Below, piece after piece: positions 23,118 to 31,615 of a stretch of DNA of 64,000 nt; the first letter of the stretch is position 1, and every line of letters begins with the position of its first letter. The DNA lies in NCBI GenBank assembly GCA_023460085.1, contig JAEWRI010000046.1:1-64000 (forward strand). Reading direction: 5' to 3'. The DNA is from Bacillota bacterium (GTDB taxonomy: Bacteria > Bacillota > Clostridia > Christensenellales > SZUA-584). The notes beneath the pieces were generated by a model. The model searched no databases. It worked only from the letters and a program-made list of their open reading frames with translations, and was not told the origin of the DNA. The position numbers and the translations under genes were made by a program.

Positions 23118-23777
23118 CAGCCGCTCCGCCTGCGATTCGCGCAGGTAGAAAGGCTCCAGCAAATAGGCGTCCCCGCGCGCGCCCTGCCGATACTGCCGAT
23201 ACGCGAGCAGCCCCACCGACCCGGCGCGCTGCAGCGCAATCCCCGGGTGCGCCACGCGGAACCGCGGCGACGCCTCTTGAATCTGCGCGGCATAGCGCAG
23301 CGCAGCATCGCCCGTGAAGAGCATCTCCTGCCCGGCAAGCTCCTCCAGCAACGCCGCCAGCGCCAGCGCCCGGTACTCTCCGGTGCGTTCGCCTTCTTTA
23401 TACACCGCCGTGTATACCTCCCCGCGGCGCGCATCGATGATCGGACAAACGGGCAAAGCCCCGCTGCCCGCGGTAAACGCCAGCGCGTCCAGCGTATTGA
23501 CGCCCAATGCGGGCTTGCCGGACACATGCGCCCAGGCTTTTACGAGCCCCGCGCCGATGCGCAGCCCCGTAAACGATCCCGGCCCGATTGCGCACGCAAA
23601 CAGATCCATATCGCGTATGGAAATACCCGCGGCGGCAAGGCAGCCCTCCGCCATGGGCGCGAGCGTTTCGGAATGCGTCTTCAAATTGTCCACATAATTT
23701 TCGGCCAGAATGCGATCGTCGCGCAGCACCGCCGCCGTGCAGACGTTGCCCGAAGAATCCAGTGCCAGTATGTTCAT
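23094..23777 (-). CDS. tsaB: tRNA t6A synthesis protein TsaB
   Basis: About 227 residues of the ASKHA-fold TsaB family, which with TsaD and TsaE makes t6A37 on tRNAs reading ANN codons. It starts MNILALDSSGNVCTAAVL and contains ACAIGPGSFTGLRIGAGLVK, the family hallmark, plus PVCPIIDARRGEVYTAVY. ATG 23777 overlaps the tsaE stop by four bases. The last residues (RGPQKA) are encoded by a 39-base repeat that also provides the stop, so the native C-terminus may have been changed by insertion of the repeat. Confidence 0.95.
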   Translation of the reverse strand: MNILALDSSGNVCTAAVLRDDRILAENYVDNLKTHSETLAPMAEGCLAAAGISIRDMDLFACAIGPGSFTGLRIGAGLVKAWAHVSGKPALGVNTLDALAFTAGSGALPVCPIIDARRGEVYTAVYKEGERTGEYRALALAALLEELAGQEMLFTGDAALRYAAQIQEASPRFRVAHPGIALQRAGSVGLLAYRQYRQGARGDAYLLEPFYLRESQAERLLRGPQKA

Positions 23778-24190
23778 GCTCTCGTATCCTCGATCTCGAC
23801 GGCGCGCGGATCCGGGCCTGTGCCGGAAAGCCGCACGCGGATGCAGGGAGGCAATGCTTCGGCGCGCTCCGCCCACTCCACGACGCATATGCCGTCGCCC
23901 AGCGTATCAAAGAAGCCGATGTGCAGCAGTTCTTCCTCTTCCTCAATGCGATACAGATCAAAATGATGCAGCGTACGGTTCCCTGTATACGTTCGCTGCA
24001 ATGTAAATGTAGGGCTCACGACCTCGTCGGCCACGCCCAGCCCTTCGGCGATGCCCTTGGCAAACACCGTTTTGCCCGCGCCCAGTTCACCCGTCAGCGC
24101 GACGATATCGCCCTCCTTCAGGGTTTCACCCAGCGCGCGGCCCAGGGCGCGCGTCTCCTGCGCGCTGAACGTCTCGAACCTGCTTCGCAT
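23774..24190 (-). CDS. tsaE: tRNA t6A synthesis ATPase TsaE
   Basis: About 138 residues. Walker A is LTGELGAGKTVFAKGIAEGL; VSPTFTLQRTYTG and LHHFDLYRIEEEEEL are characteristic, and VVEWAER is the late conserved tryptophan motif. It is the ATPase that turns over the TsaBD complex. ATG 24190, preceded by AGGAAAG, is chosen over an upstream arginine-rich extension. It is the first gene of tsaE-tsaB-rimI. Confidence 0.95.
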   Translation of the reverse strand: MRSRFETFSAQETRALGRALGETLKEGDIVALTGELGAGKTVFAKGIAEGLGVADEVVSPTFTLQRTYTGNRTLHHFDLYRIEEEEELLHIGFFDTLGDGICVVEWAERAEALPPCIRVRLSGTGPDPRAVEIEDTRA

Positions 24191-24349
24191 ATCCGCTTCC
24201 TTTCCTGTGCAGTATACCCGAAAAGGCGCGTTTATGCAAATGCCAGCGGTGCGAAAAAGCAAGCGAGCGCAGTGTAAGCGGTATCGAAAACCGCTGCGCT
24301 GCGGCATTCACGCGTCAGGGTAATTACGAACACCGGCTGCCGTACCCGC

Positions 24350-24961
24350 CTAGCGGTACTTGTGCAGCAGCGGCGACAGCGGCTTATACAGCAGCCCTGT
24401 AATAAGGCAAACAGCCAGACACTTGACGAGGTTGAAAGGCACTACGGCAAAAAGGATGTAGGTCCATACGCTCGTGATGCCGGGGTTGACTGCCGACGCC
24501 AGACCGATAAGCCCCTCTACCGAGGAGTTGAAGAACAGCTTCACATAGAAAGGAACCAATACAAAGTAGTTCATCAGCGGTCCCGCTATAAAGGACATTG
24601 CCGCGCTGCCTGCCGCCATGCCCCACGCCGCGCCCTTGCGGGACTTCTGGTATTTATATATCAGCGAAGCGGGTATGACAAGCGCCGCGCTGATCACAAA
24701 GTCCGCGATCTCCCCCACGCCCATCGTCCCGGAAAACGGCAGGTATATCAGGTTCTTGATCAGCAGTATGGCTGTACCCGCCACCGGCCCCAATGCGAAG
24801 CCGCCGATGAGCGCGGGAACATTGCTGAAATCCAGCTTGAGAAATCCCGGCAGCAGCGGAAGCGCTGTCTCCAGAAACCGCAGCCCGGTTGCGATGGCGG
24901 CCAGCATTCCCACCGTCACCACGAGCAGCACCCTGCGCGAAGCCTTGGAACGTCCGTTCAT
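24350..24961 (-). CDS. ribU: Riboflavin ECF transporter S component
   Basis: A 203-residue membrane protein with about six helices and the RibU pattern: LPGFLKLDFSNVPALIGGFA, ALGPVAGTAILLIKNLIYLP and PLMNYFVLVPFYV. It binds riboflavin and uses the general Ecf energy-coupling module encoded elsewhere. The FMN riboswitch upstream (25041-25145) confirms the substrate class. The start follows GGAAGGGAG. A hairpin with a T-rich tail on the minus strand (about 24266-24300) may be its terminator. Confidence 0.95.
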   Translation of the reverse strand: MNGRSKASRRVLLVVTVGMLAAIATGLRFLETALPLLPGFLKLDFSNVPALIGGFALGPVAGTAILLIKNLIYLPFSGTMGVGEIADFVISAALVIPASLIYKYQKSRKGAAWGMAAGSAAMSFIAGPLMNYFVLVPFYVKLFFNSSVEGLIGLASAVNPGITSVWTYILFAVVPFNLVKCLAVCLITGLLYKPLSPLLHKYR

Positions 24962-24989
24962 CTGTTACTCCCTTCCTTCGGGACAAAAT

Positions 24990-25014
24990 AAAAGGCCCCG
25001 AAAAGCTTCGGGGC
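24990..25014 (-). terminator. Riboswitch-controlled terminator of ribU
   Basis: On the minus strand GCCCCGAA-GCTT-TTCGGGGC is followed by CTTTTATTTT. It lies between the FMN aptamer and the ribU start, so it is the likely expression platform. Part of it (CTTCGGGGC) repeats the aptamer's first strand. Confidence 0.8.
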
Positions 25015-25040
25015 ATCATAACACATCAAGGAATGTGTTG

Positions 25041-25145
25041 CTTCTCCCATCCAGACTTTACTGTCGGTCACGGAATTGCACCGTGTCAGCTTACGCTCGC
25101 GGACTGTTACCGCCGGTCAGGGAATTTCACCCTGCCCCGAAGACA
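25041..25145 (-). ncRNA. FMN riboswitch (RFN element)
   Basis: Read on the minus strand, the sequence runs from CTTCGGGGCAGGGTGAAATT through CCCTGACCGGCGGTAACAG, CCGCGAGCG and CCGTGACCGACAGTAAAG to TCTGGATGGGAGAAG. These are the invariant blocks of the FMN aptamer in the right order. FMN binding should favour the terminator at 24990-25014 and switch ribU off. Confidence 0.97.
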
Positions 25146-25318
25146 AACTTAATTTCAATTGCCTTCATGATACTACGCAACATGCGCCGCGTCAATTGGG
25201 AATTGCTGCGAGCCGCCGCATGGCAACCAGCCAGAATAACCTGTTCAGCCGCCATTTCAATTTTTGAACTATTTTCGCATATGTCCGCCCATCATTAAAG
25301 GCTGTCAAAAATCAGCGT

Positions 25319-25873
25319 TTACTGCGCCAGTTTCTCAATATACGCCTCCGCGTCCTCCACACTGTCGAAAACGCGCCCCCCAAGGAGAACGGGCTGTTCG
25401 CCCGCGTCGATGCTGTCGAAACGCAGGTGAATCAGTCGGAAGACGCGCTGCTCGCCCGTTCCCTCCCGCGTCTGGAATATAGCCAGCTCATCGGAATTCT
25501 TTTTCAGCATATAGTGTTCCGGACAATAGCACGGAAAGCTCATGCGCAGCACCACCCGATTCGTCTCAAACGTAACGATGCGTGCGTCCGGATACGCCTG
25601 CTGCAGCTGGGAAAATGTAAGCCCCGCGGTGTTCTCGTCGGCAGGCCCCTCCACAATATCGACATGGCCGCACATTTCGTACTCATATTCCCATCGTACC
25701 ACCGCTGCGCCCGAAATCCGCTGATTATTCGCTTCCACCGCAGCCTGCGTGGCCTCTGCTTCCGCACGCAGCCTTGGTTCGGAACGGGCCATCAGATACC
25801 CCGTCGTGCCCGCTCCCGCCAGCAGCGCCACCGATACCAGCAGCGCAACAATATGTCCGCGATGTCTGCGCAA
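25319..25873 (-). CDS. BofC-like exported protein
   Basis: A 184-residue protein with an N-terminal membrane anchor or signal (HIVALLVSVALLAGAGTTGY). The C-terminal half resembles the BofC C-terminal domain: GLTFSQLQQAYPDARIVTF, VLRMSFPCYCPEHYMLKKN and a final LLGGRVFDSVEDAEAYIEKL. In Bacillus, BofC restrains the SpoIVB protease at the sigma-K checkpoint. The gene order next to yebC matches the Bacillus yrbC-csbX-bofC region, which supports the call. The role in Clostridia is unproven, and the two cysteines in PCYC are unusual. Confidence 0.6.
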   Translation of the reverse strand: MRRHRGHIVALLVSVALLAGAGTTGYLMARSEPRLRAEAEATQAAVEANNQRISGAAVVRWEYEYEMCGHVDIVEGPADENTAGLTFSQLQQAYPDARIVTFETNRVVLRMSFPCYCPEHYMLKKNSDELAIFQTREGTGEQRVFRLIHLRFDSIDAGEQPVLLGGRVFDSVEDAEAYIEKLAQ

Positions 25874-26025
25874 AAAAATATCCCTCCGGTTTCTGTTCCT
25901 TTGGGATAGTGTTTGTCTGTTTTGCGGCTTTTATGTCACTGCCGCGCCATGATAACCTGCGCAAAAAAGCCCCTTCGAACGCTTTCTTTGGAACAGTTCA
26001 CGCGTGTTTTCTGGATGAATAAGAG

Positions 26026-26748
26026 TTACATGACCGCGTTATGATACACGTTCTGCACGTCGTCGCTGTCTTCCAGCATATCCAGCAGCTTCTGCACGCT
26101 CTCCTGCGTCTCCTCCGTGACATCCACGGTATTGGAGGGAACCATCTGAACGTCCGCTTCCACAAACGACAGCCCCGCTTTTTCCAGTGCCTCGCGCACT
26201 GCGGAGAAGGATGCCGTGTCGGTGATGACTTCCAGCATGTCGTCGTCCGCCTGCACGTCACTCGCACCTGCGTCGATAGCCAGCAGCATGACTTCGTCCT
26301 CGTCGACGCCGTCCGCCTTCTCGATGGCGATGACGCCTTTGCGCTCAAACATCCAGGCCACACAACCCGACGCGCCAAGGCTGCCGCCGTTCTTATCGAA
26401 GCAGTGGCGCACATCGCTGGCGGTACGGTTGCGGTTTTCGGTCAGCGCTTCCACAATGACGGCGACGCCGCCCGGGCCGTAGCCCTCGTATACGATATTC
26501 TCATAGTTGATATCGCCCAGTTCACCCGCCGCCTTTTTGATGGAGCGCGCGATGGTGTCGTTTGGCATGTTATTCGCTTTGGCTTTGGCGATGACATCCT
26601 TGAGCTTGGAGTTGGCGTTCGGATTGTCGCCGCCTTCCTTAACCGCCACGGCAATCTCGCGGCCTATCTTGGTGAAGATTTTACCGCGCTTGGCGTCGGT
26701 GCGCTCTTTTTTATTTTTGATATTGGCCCATTTCGAGTGTCCTGACAT
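26026..26748 (-). CDS. yebC: YebC/PmpR family protein
   Basis: About 240 residues, the normal family length. MSGHSKWANIKNKKERTDAK is the invariant N-terminus; GYGPGGVAVIVEALTENRNR and NGGSLGASGCVAWMFERKG are diagnostic. YebC-family proteins were described as transcription regulators, and some act as translation factors helping ribosomes through proline stretches. ATG 26748 has AGGAG upstream. It is flanked by yunB and the bofC-like gene on the same strand. Confidence 0.96.
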   Translation of the reverse strand: MSGHSKWANIKNKKERTDAKRGKIFTKIGREIAVAVKEGGDNPNANSKLKDVIAKAKANNMPNDTIARSIKKAAGELGDINYENIVYEGYGPGGVAVIVEALTENRNRTASDVRHCFDKNGGSLGASGCVAWMFERKGVIAIEKADGVDEDEVMLLAIDAGASDVQADDDMLEVITDTASFSAVREALEKAGLSFVEADVQMVPSNTVDVTEETQESVQKLLDMLEDSDDVQNVYHNAVM

Positions 26749-26812
26749 ACCGTTCTCCTGCATTCAAGATTTACCGGCATATCATAGCATAAAACCCCAG
26801 CGCGTTCAACCT

Positions 26813-27472
26813 TTAACCGGAATCGCCCGGCAGGAGATTCAACAGCTGATCCTGCGTACCCTGAAAATAGCTTTGCGGCACGTCGCCGATGATGATGGTA
26901 TCCGAGACCAGCACCTCGGAGGTAATATCCACCGACTGCGAGGTGTTGCCCAGCACGATTTTGACCGTAGCCGTCATCAAGAGATAGATCTTATGCCGCG
27001 TCTGGTTGATACCCGCATCCTCAAATTCCGTTTTAAATTGAGATGTCACCGAGCCCACAGGCTCTATCCTGACGCTCACGGAAGGCCCGCGGCCCGTCAG
27101 CAGCTGACCGCCGATGACCGTTCCGATAGGAATACCGATGCCCTGCTCACCAATGTTCAGAATTTTATCCTGCGCACAGTTTGCCGTCTTGGCGGCGAGA
27201 CTGTTCATCATCGCGGTATTCGCGGTGATCAGCGTAATATTGCCCTCGTTGTCCTTTTGTATGGTGATGAGATCGGTATAAACCAGGCCGCTTCCCAATG
27301 TCTCCTGTACGGCGTCGTTCATGGCTTTCACGCCGATAGCGCGCAGGCGCGCTTCGGTCAGCGTCAGTATGGAAGGCCGCACCGAACTGTCGATCAGAAT
27401 ATAACCCGTGAGCAGCAGCGCCACGAGCACGATGAATATCCACTTTCGATACCGTTTCCGCCTAACCGCCAT
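26813..27472 (-). CDS. yunB: Sporulation protein YunB
   Basis: A 219-residue protein with one N-terminal membrane helix (WIFIVLVALLLTGYILID), then the YunB domain: ARLRAIGVKAMNDAVQETL, DLITIQKDNEGNITLITANT, IGIPIGTVIGGQLLTGRGPS. YunB is made in the mother cell in Bacillus and is needed for efficient sporulation; its mechanism is unknown. The start follows GGGGGCTC. It is divergent from the class A PBP gene at 27626. Confidence 0.93.
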   Translation of the reverse strand: MAVRRKRYRKWIFIVLVALLLTGYILIDSSVRPSILTLTEARLRAIGVKAMNDAVQETLGSGLVYTDLITIQKDNEGNITLITANTAMMNSLAAKTANCAQDKILNIGEQGIGIPIGTVIGGQLLTGRGPSVSVRIEPVGSVTSQFKTEFEDAGINQTRHKIYLLMTATVKIVLGNTSQSVDITSEVLVSDTIIIGDVPQSYFQGTQDQLLNLLPGDSG

Positions 27473-27625
27473 AATGAGCCCCCTATATACACTATGCGCG
27501 GTGAGTTTTCGCGATACACCCGCAGGCGGATGAACCTTTCAGATTTGTAAACAATCCCTGTTCTGCGCGTGCAAGGCGAGCGCCGTTGTGGTATAATGCA
27601 AAAAAAAGCGCAAAGGATACGATTT

Positions 27626-30600
27626 ATGAGCGAAGATCGCGAGACCGGGCACCGCTCGGATCGCCATGCGTCTGTTTTTATAAAGCTGCGCATGCTTCTC
27701 CGCCGCGCATGGGGCGGAGCGGCTGCCTTCTTTCGTCGCGCCGCACTGCGTATCGGCGCACTTTTTAGTGTCAAAAAGGCGGACAGCGCCAGCGGAGAGA
27801 CGCGGAGACTGGACGGCGTGGAAGCCGCGCTTGCGCGGCGCGGTGTGCGGTCAGAATACGCCAGTGACGAAACGCGAACGCTGGATGGCGTGGAAACCGC
27901 ACTTTTAAAGCGCGGCAAAACGCCTGCAGCGCAGCCTGCGCGAGAGCTGCCCCACATCTCGAAGGAACACCTCTCCGGCGAGGGCAAAGAGCATATGTCC
28001 ATGTTCCGGCCACGGCATCGTCAGCCGGGGCTTGTTATCAGCATACTGCTGACCTCCTTCCGGCTGACGCTCGTGCTGCTTTTTATGATAGGCGCGGCGG
28101 GATTCGGCGCGCTCGTCGGCATCGCCAAAGCTTATATGGAAACCACGCCTACCCTGGATACCGCTGAAATCGAGGAGCAGGCCGAAACGTCTTATATTTA
28201 CGACAGCAGCGGAGAGCTTATCACCATGTACACCGGCAGCGAAAACCGCGACTGGGCATCGCTTGATGAGATTCCCGAGCGCCTTCGGGAAGCCGTTATC
28301 GCTATCGAGGACGTCCGCTTCTACTACCATTCCGGCGTGGACATCAAGCGCCTGGTGGGCGTATTCATCAGCAATCTGATGAACAACAACATACAGGGCG
28401 GCAGCACCATTACGCAGCAGCTCGTCAAGAACAGCCTGCTTTCCTCCGAGCGGACATACAAACGCAAGATTCAGGAAGCCTACCTCTCAATGCAGCTGGA
28501 ACAGGAATACGATAAGGATAAAATCCTGGAGGCGTACCTCAACACCATCAGCCTCGGCGGCTCCAACTACGGCGTCAAGGCCGCGGCGATGGATTATTTC
28601 CACAAAGACCTCTCCGAGCTTTCTCTCAGAGAATGCGCGATGCTCGCGGGCATTACGCAATATCCGTACAAATACAACCCGCGGCGCTGTTATTACGTCG
28701 TGGATGACCCTTCCATCATCAACGATCGGACCGATCGCGTACTGGAGCAAATGTACATCGCGGGCTTCATCACCAAGCAGGAGTACGATTCGGCACTTTC
28801 GGATACGGTATACGTATTTGCGGAATCCACCGTGAACCAGATGTACGAAATGCCCTATTTCGTAGAATACGTGGTGTACGACGTGATCACGCATCTTCTG
28901 GAGCAGCGCGGCAAGGACGATACGGATGCGAACCGTGCGGCCATCGAAACCGAGCTGCGCACGCAAGGCTACAAGATTTACACCACCGTCGATACCGACG
29001 TACAGAAAACCGTAGAGCAGTGTCTGGAGAACTGGGACGACTACCCGGAAATGAAAAATTCCGAAGACGCCGTGGTACATTACGAGAACGACGACGGCAC
29101 GATCAGCGATACCCTGCAACCGCAGGCCGCCTTCGTCATCATCGACCAGCATACCGGACAGCTGAAAGCGGTCGTGGGCGGGCGGACAACGCCCGAGGCG
29201 AAGAAGACGCTCAACCGCGCCTACCAGACCCGCATGCCCATCGGCTCGTCCATCAAGCCCATCGCCGTATACGCGCCGGCTATCGACCTCGGATATTCCG
29301 ACGGCACCGTCGTACCCAACCTGCCTCTTGCCATCGAAGGTTGGGAAAACGCGTCCGGCACGGGTTATCCGGAGGGCGGAAGCGCATATTATGGCCCCGT
29401 TACGCTGCGTACGGGGCTCGTACAGTCGCTCAACAGCGCTACGGCATGGACGCTGATGAACCTTGTGGGCGTCGATACATCTTATAACTATCTGACCTAC
29501 ATGGGCATTAACCCCACGCACATCAGCAAGACTCCCTCGGGCCTCGCGCTTGGGGACTCGGGCATCACGCCCATCGAGCTCGCCGGGGCGTACGCCACCA
29601 TCGCCAACAGCGGCGTATATCTGGAGCCTCTGTCCTTTACGACGGTGGAAGATAAAGAAGGCAACATCATTCTCGACGCGGATAAAATTCGTGACCATCG
29701 GGAAGTGTTCAAGGAGACCACGGCATGGATCGTCTCCGATATGCTCGTCAACGCGGTGCAAAGCGGCACCGGCAAGCGGGCGCAGATAGAAGGGGTTACG
29801 GTGGGCGGTAAAACCGGAACCGTACAGGATTCCACGGGCGTATTGTTCGCGGGAATCACGCCCGACTACACCGCAACATTGTGGATAGGAAGCGACAAGT
29901 ATAAGCCGCTCGCCACCGATGTCGCCGCGTCTACCTCCGCCGCCCCGCTGTGGCAATACGTGATGTCCAGCATCTATGAAGCGGGTGAGGAAACCAACAA
30001 GTATCCCAACAAAGGCGGTGCCATCATCGACGCGACGCCCACTGAGCTGGGCCTCGTACAGGTAAAAGTCTGCAGCGTTTCGGGGCTGAGAGCCACCGAC
30101 GCCTGCGAAAACGACCCGGGCGGCCACAAACCCGTTATGGGCTGGTTCGTTCAGGGCACGGAGCCCACCGACTATTGCGATGTGCACGAGAATGTATCCA
30201 TCTGCAGCACAAGCGGCAAATTTGCCACCGAATACTGCCCGACGGATACCGTCTCGCAGCGTACCATACTGCTGCTGGACGAGGATTCGATTTACTGGAA
30301 GCTCACGCAGGCACAGCGCGATAAGTATCTGCCGGGGGCTTTCCTGAAACCGAGCATTCCTCTTAAGGACATTACTTCCGATTTGCCGGAGTATTATGAT
30401 TATTTCTGTAATGTCCACACCCCCGAGTGGTGGTCGGGACAGCAGCTGCTGCAAAGCGCCGTCGACGCCGCCAACAGCCAGATTGTGGACTCCAGAGGCG
30501 TCCTCGCGGATACTGCGCTGTCCATCCCGCTGGAGGAACGCCAGAGACTCTCGGACATGATAGACGACCTCTTAGCGCTGATCGCCTCGGACACCGCCAC

Positions 30601-30685
30601 CGCAGGCGCAGTCGAGCAAAAAACCGTCGACTTAAAAACGCTGACCAATCAGTTGGAGACGCTATATTCCGGCACGGGACCCTAA
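27626..30685 (+). CDS. Class A penicillin-binding protein (transglycosylase/transpeptidase)
   Basis: About 1019 residues. A 130-residue cytoplasmic region holds two copies of a motif like ETRxLDGVExAL (around 57 and 82), then a membrane helix (about 136-168). The GT51 domain has EDVRFYYHSGVD and GGSTITQQLVKN; the transpeptidase domain has SSIKPIAVYAP (SxxK), SLNSAT (SxN) and GGKTGTVQ (KTG). The C-terminal 200 residues are Cys-containing and unclassified. TATAAT at 27592-27597 places the transcript start near 27604, which supports ATG 27626 (AAAGGA upstream) over the GTG at 27569. Confidence 0.93.
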   Translation: MSEDRETGHRSDRHASVFIKLRMLLRRAWGGAAAFFRRAALRIGALFSVKKADSASGETRRLDGVEAALARRGVRSEYASDETRTLDGVETALLKRGKTPAAQPARELPHISKEHLSGEGKEHMSMFRPRHRQPGLVISILLTSFRLTLVLLFMIGAAGFGALVGIAKAYMETTPTLDTAEIEEQAETSYIYDSSGELITMYTGSENRDWASLDEIPERLREAVIAIEDVRFYYHSGVDIKRLVGVFISNLMNNNIQGGSTITQQLVKNSLLSSERTYKRKIQEAYLSMQLEQEYDKDKILEAYLNTISLGGSNYGVKAAAMDYFHKDLSELSLRECAMLAGITQYPYKYNPRRCYYVVDDPSIINDRTDRVLEQMYIAGFITKQEYDSALSDTVYVFAESTVNQMYEMPYFVEYVVYDVITHLLEQRGKDDTDANRAAIETELRTQGYKIYTTVDTDVQKTVEQCLENWDDYPEMKNSEDAVVHYENDDGTISDTLQPQAAFVIIDQHTGQLKAVVGGRTTPEAKKTLNRAYQTRMPIGSSIKPIAVYAPAIDLGYSDGTVVPNLPLAIEGWENASGTGYPEGGSAYYGPVTLRTGLVQSLNSATAWTLMNLVGVDTSYNYLTYMGINPTHISKTPSGLALGDSGITPIELAGAYATIANSGVYLEPLSFTTVEDKEGNIILDADKIRDHREVFKETTAWIVSDMLVNAVQSGTGKRAQIEGVTVGGKTGTVQDSTGVLFAGITPDYTATLWIGSDKYKPLATDVAASTSAAPLWQYVMSSIYEAGEETNKYPNKGGAIIDATPTELGLVQVKVCSVSGLRATDACENDPGGHKPVMGWFVQGTEPTDYCDVHENVSICSTSGKFATEYCPTDTVSQRTILLLDEDSIYWKLTQAQRDKYLPGAFLKPSIPLKDITSDLPEYYDYFCNVHTPEWWSGQQLLQSAVDAANSQIVDSRGVLADTALSIPLEERQRLSDMIDDLLALIASDTATAGAVEQKTVDLKTLTNQLETLYSGTGP

Positions 30686-30719
30686 ATAGGTCCCCTCAAG
30701 CAACCATACCTTTTCAGAG

Positions 30720-30747
30720 AGGCTGTCTGGCAGGTGGCAGCCTTTTT
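30720..30747 (+). terminator. Terminator after the class A PBP gene
   Basis: AGGCTG (30720-30725) pairs with CAGCCT (30738-30743) and is followed by TTTTT. Confidence 0.75.
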
Positions 30748-30765
30748 CTATGGAATCTTTACAAT

Positions 30766-30822
30766 GCAACCGGGGGTTGCGGCGCTTCCAGCGGCGATTG
30801 GTGGATTGCAACCGCAGGTTGC
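30766..30822. promoter_or_regulatory. Two GCAACC-N3-GGTTGC palindromes upstream of the XRE regulator
   Basis: GCAACCGGGGGTTGC (30766-30780) and GCAACCGCAGGTTGC (30808-30822) are near-identical palindromes, centre to centre 42 bases apart, i.e. four helical turns. TACAAT (30825-30830) follows the second. They are probably operators at which the XRE protein encoded at 30861 controls its own promoter. Confidence 0.65.
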
Positions 30823-30860
30823 TGTACAATGAGCGCAGCATTGACGCAGGAGGATAAATC

Positions 30861-31583
30861 ATGACGTTTGGTGAAAGGCTGTATCAGCAGCGTAAAGCAA
30901 AGGGATTTTCTCAGGAACAGCTCGCGGAAAAACTCGAGGTATCCCGGCAGGCAGTTTCCAAATGGGAGACAGGCGAAACCCAGCCCGATATGCCCAAGCT
31001 GCTGTTAATTTCCAATTCGCTGGGGATTTCGCTGGATGAGCTTTGCGGCAGCGCCGCGGCAGACAGTGGTCATACAGAAATGCCCCCGTACAAGAAACGG
31101 TCGCCCGTTCTGCCTATTCTGGCTTTGGCGGCTGCACTGCTGACAGGCTTTGCGGCAGGGTATCTCGCCTTCGAAAGAGAACCCGTGTCTCCTCCGCCCG
31201 CAATCGCGGAAACCACTCCATCCGCCGCAGCCAGCACGGCGGATATACTGCCGGAAAACATGAAGATTTCCGGGTTCCGCTTTTCCATGGTCGATTCTTC
31301 CAGCGAATACAGCACGCTGAATGTGGTATTCAGTCCCAATATCTCGCGGGAAGGCCTCACCTATACCATTGTAAAAACCGATGGGGACGGCGATTCAACC
31401 GTTTATCCGGCACCCTATACTGACGGCGTCTGCGTTTGCCGTGTCACCGCGTATTATTACGAAAGCTTTCTGCTGACCGCGGTCGTCAGTGATGGCGTAA
31501 ATACGTGGAGTACGGGGCTTATTGATTTTTACAGCAGCCCGGGCTCTCTGGATTATAATGAACTATGGAACAGCGGGAGCTGA
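30861..31583 (+). CDS. XRE-family regulator with a membrane anchor
   Basis: A 240-residue protein. Residues 1-65 are a helix-turn-helix domain (FSQEQLAEKLEVSRQAVSKW, ETGETQPDMPKLLLISNSLG), the very common clostridial XRE type. A membrane helix at about 85-105 (LPILALAAALLTGFAAGYLA) is followed by an extracytoplasmic domain of about 130 residues with no recognised family. The layout suggests one-component signalling from outside to DNA. It starts after AGGAGG. Two palindromes upstream are likely binding sites. It converges on the PBP gene at 31616, only 33 bases away. Confidence 0.85.
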   Translation: MTFGERLYQQRKAKGFSQEQLAEKLEVSRQAVSKWETGETQPDMPKLLLISNSLGISLDELCGSAAADSGHTEMPPYKKRSPVLPILALAAALLTGFAAGYLAFEREPVSPPPAIAETTPSAAASTADILPENMKISGFRFSMVDSSSEYSTLNVVFSPNISREGLTYTIVKTDGDGDSTVYPAPYTDGVCVCRVTAYYYESFLLTAVVSDGVNTWSTGLIDFYSSPGSLDYNELWNSGS

Positions 31584-31615
31584 GCAATACGGAGAAAGGG
31601 ATGTGCCTGTCCGGC

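Noticed and set aside
28487..30454. A 655-codon open frame on the minus strand
   Set aside because: It lies entirely opposite the class A PBP gene, whose domains and motifs are complete. The product has a His/Arg/Val-rich composition typical of antisense frames in GC-rich DNA.
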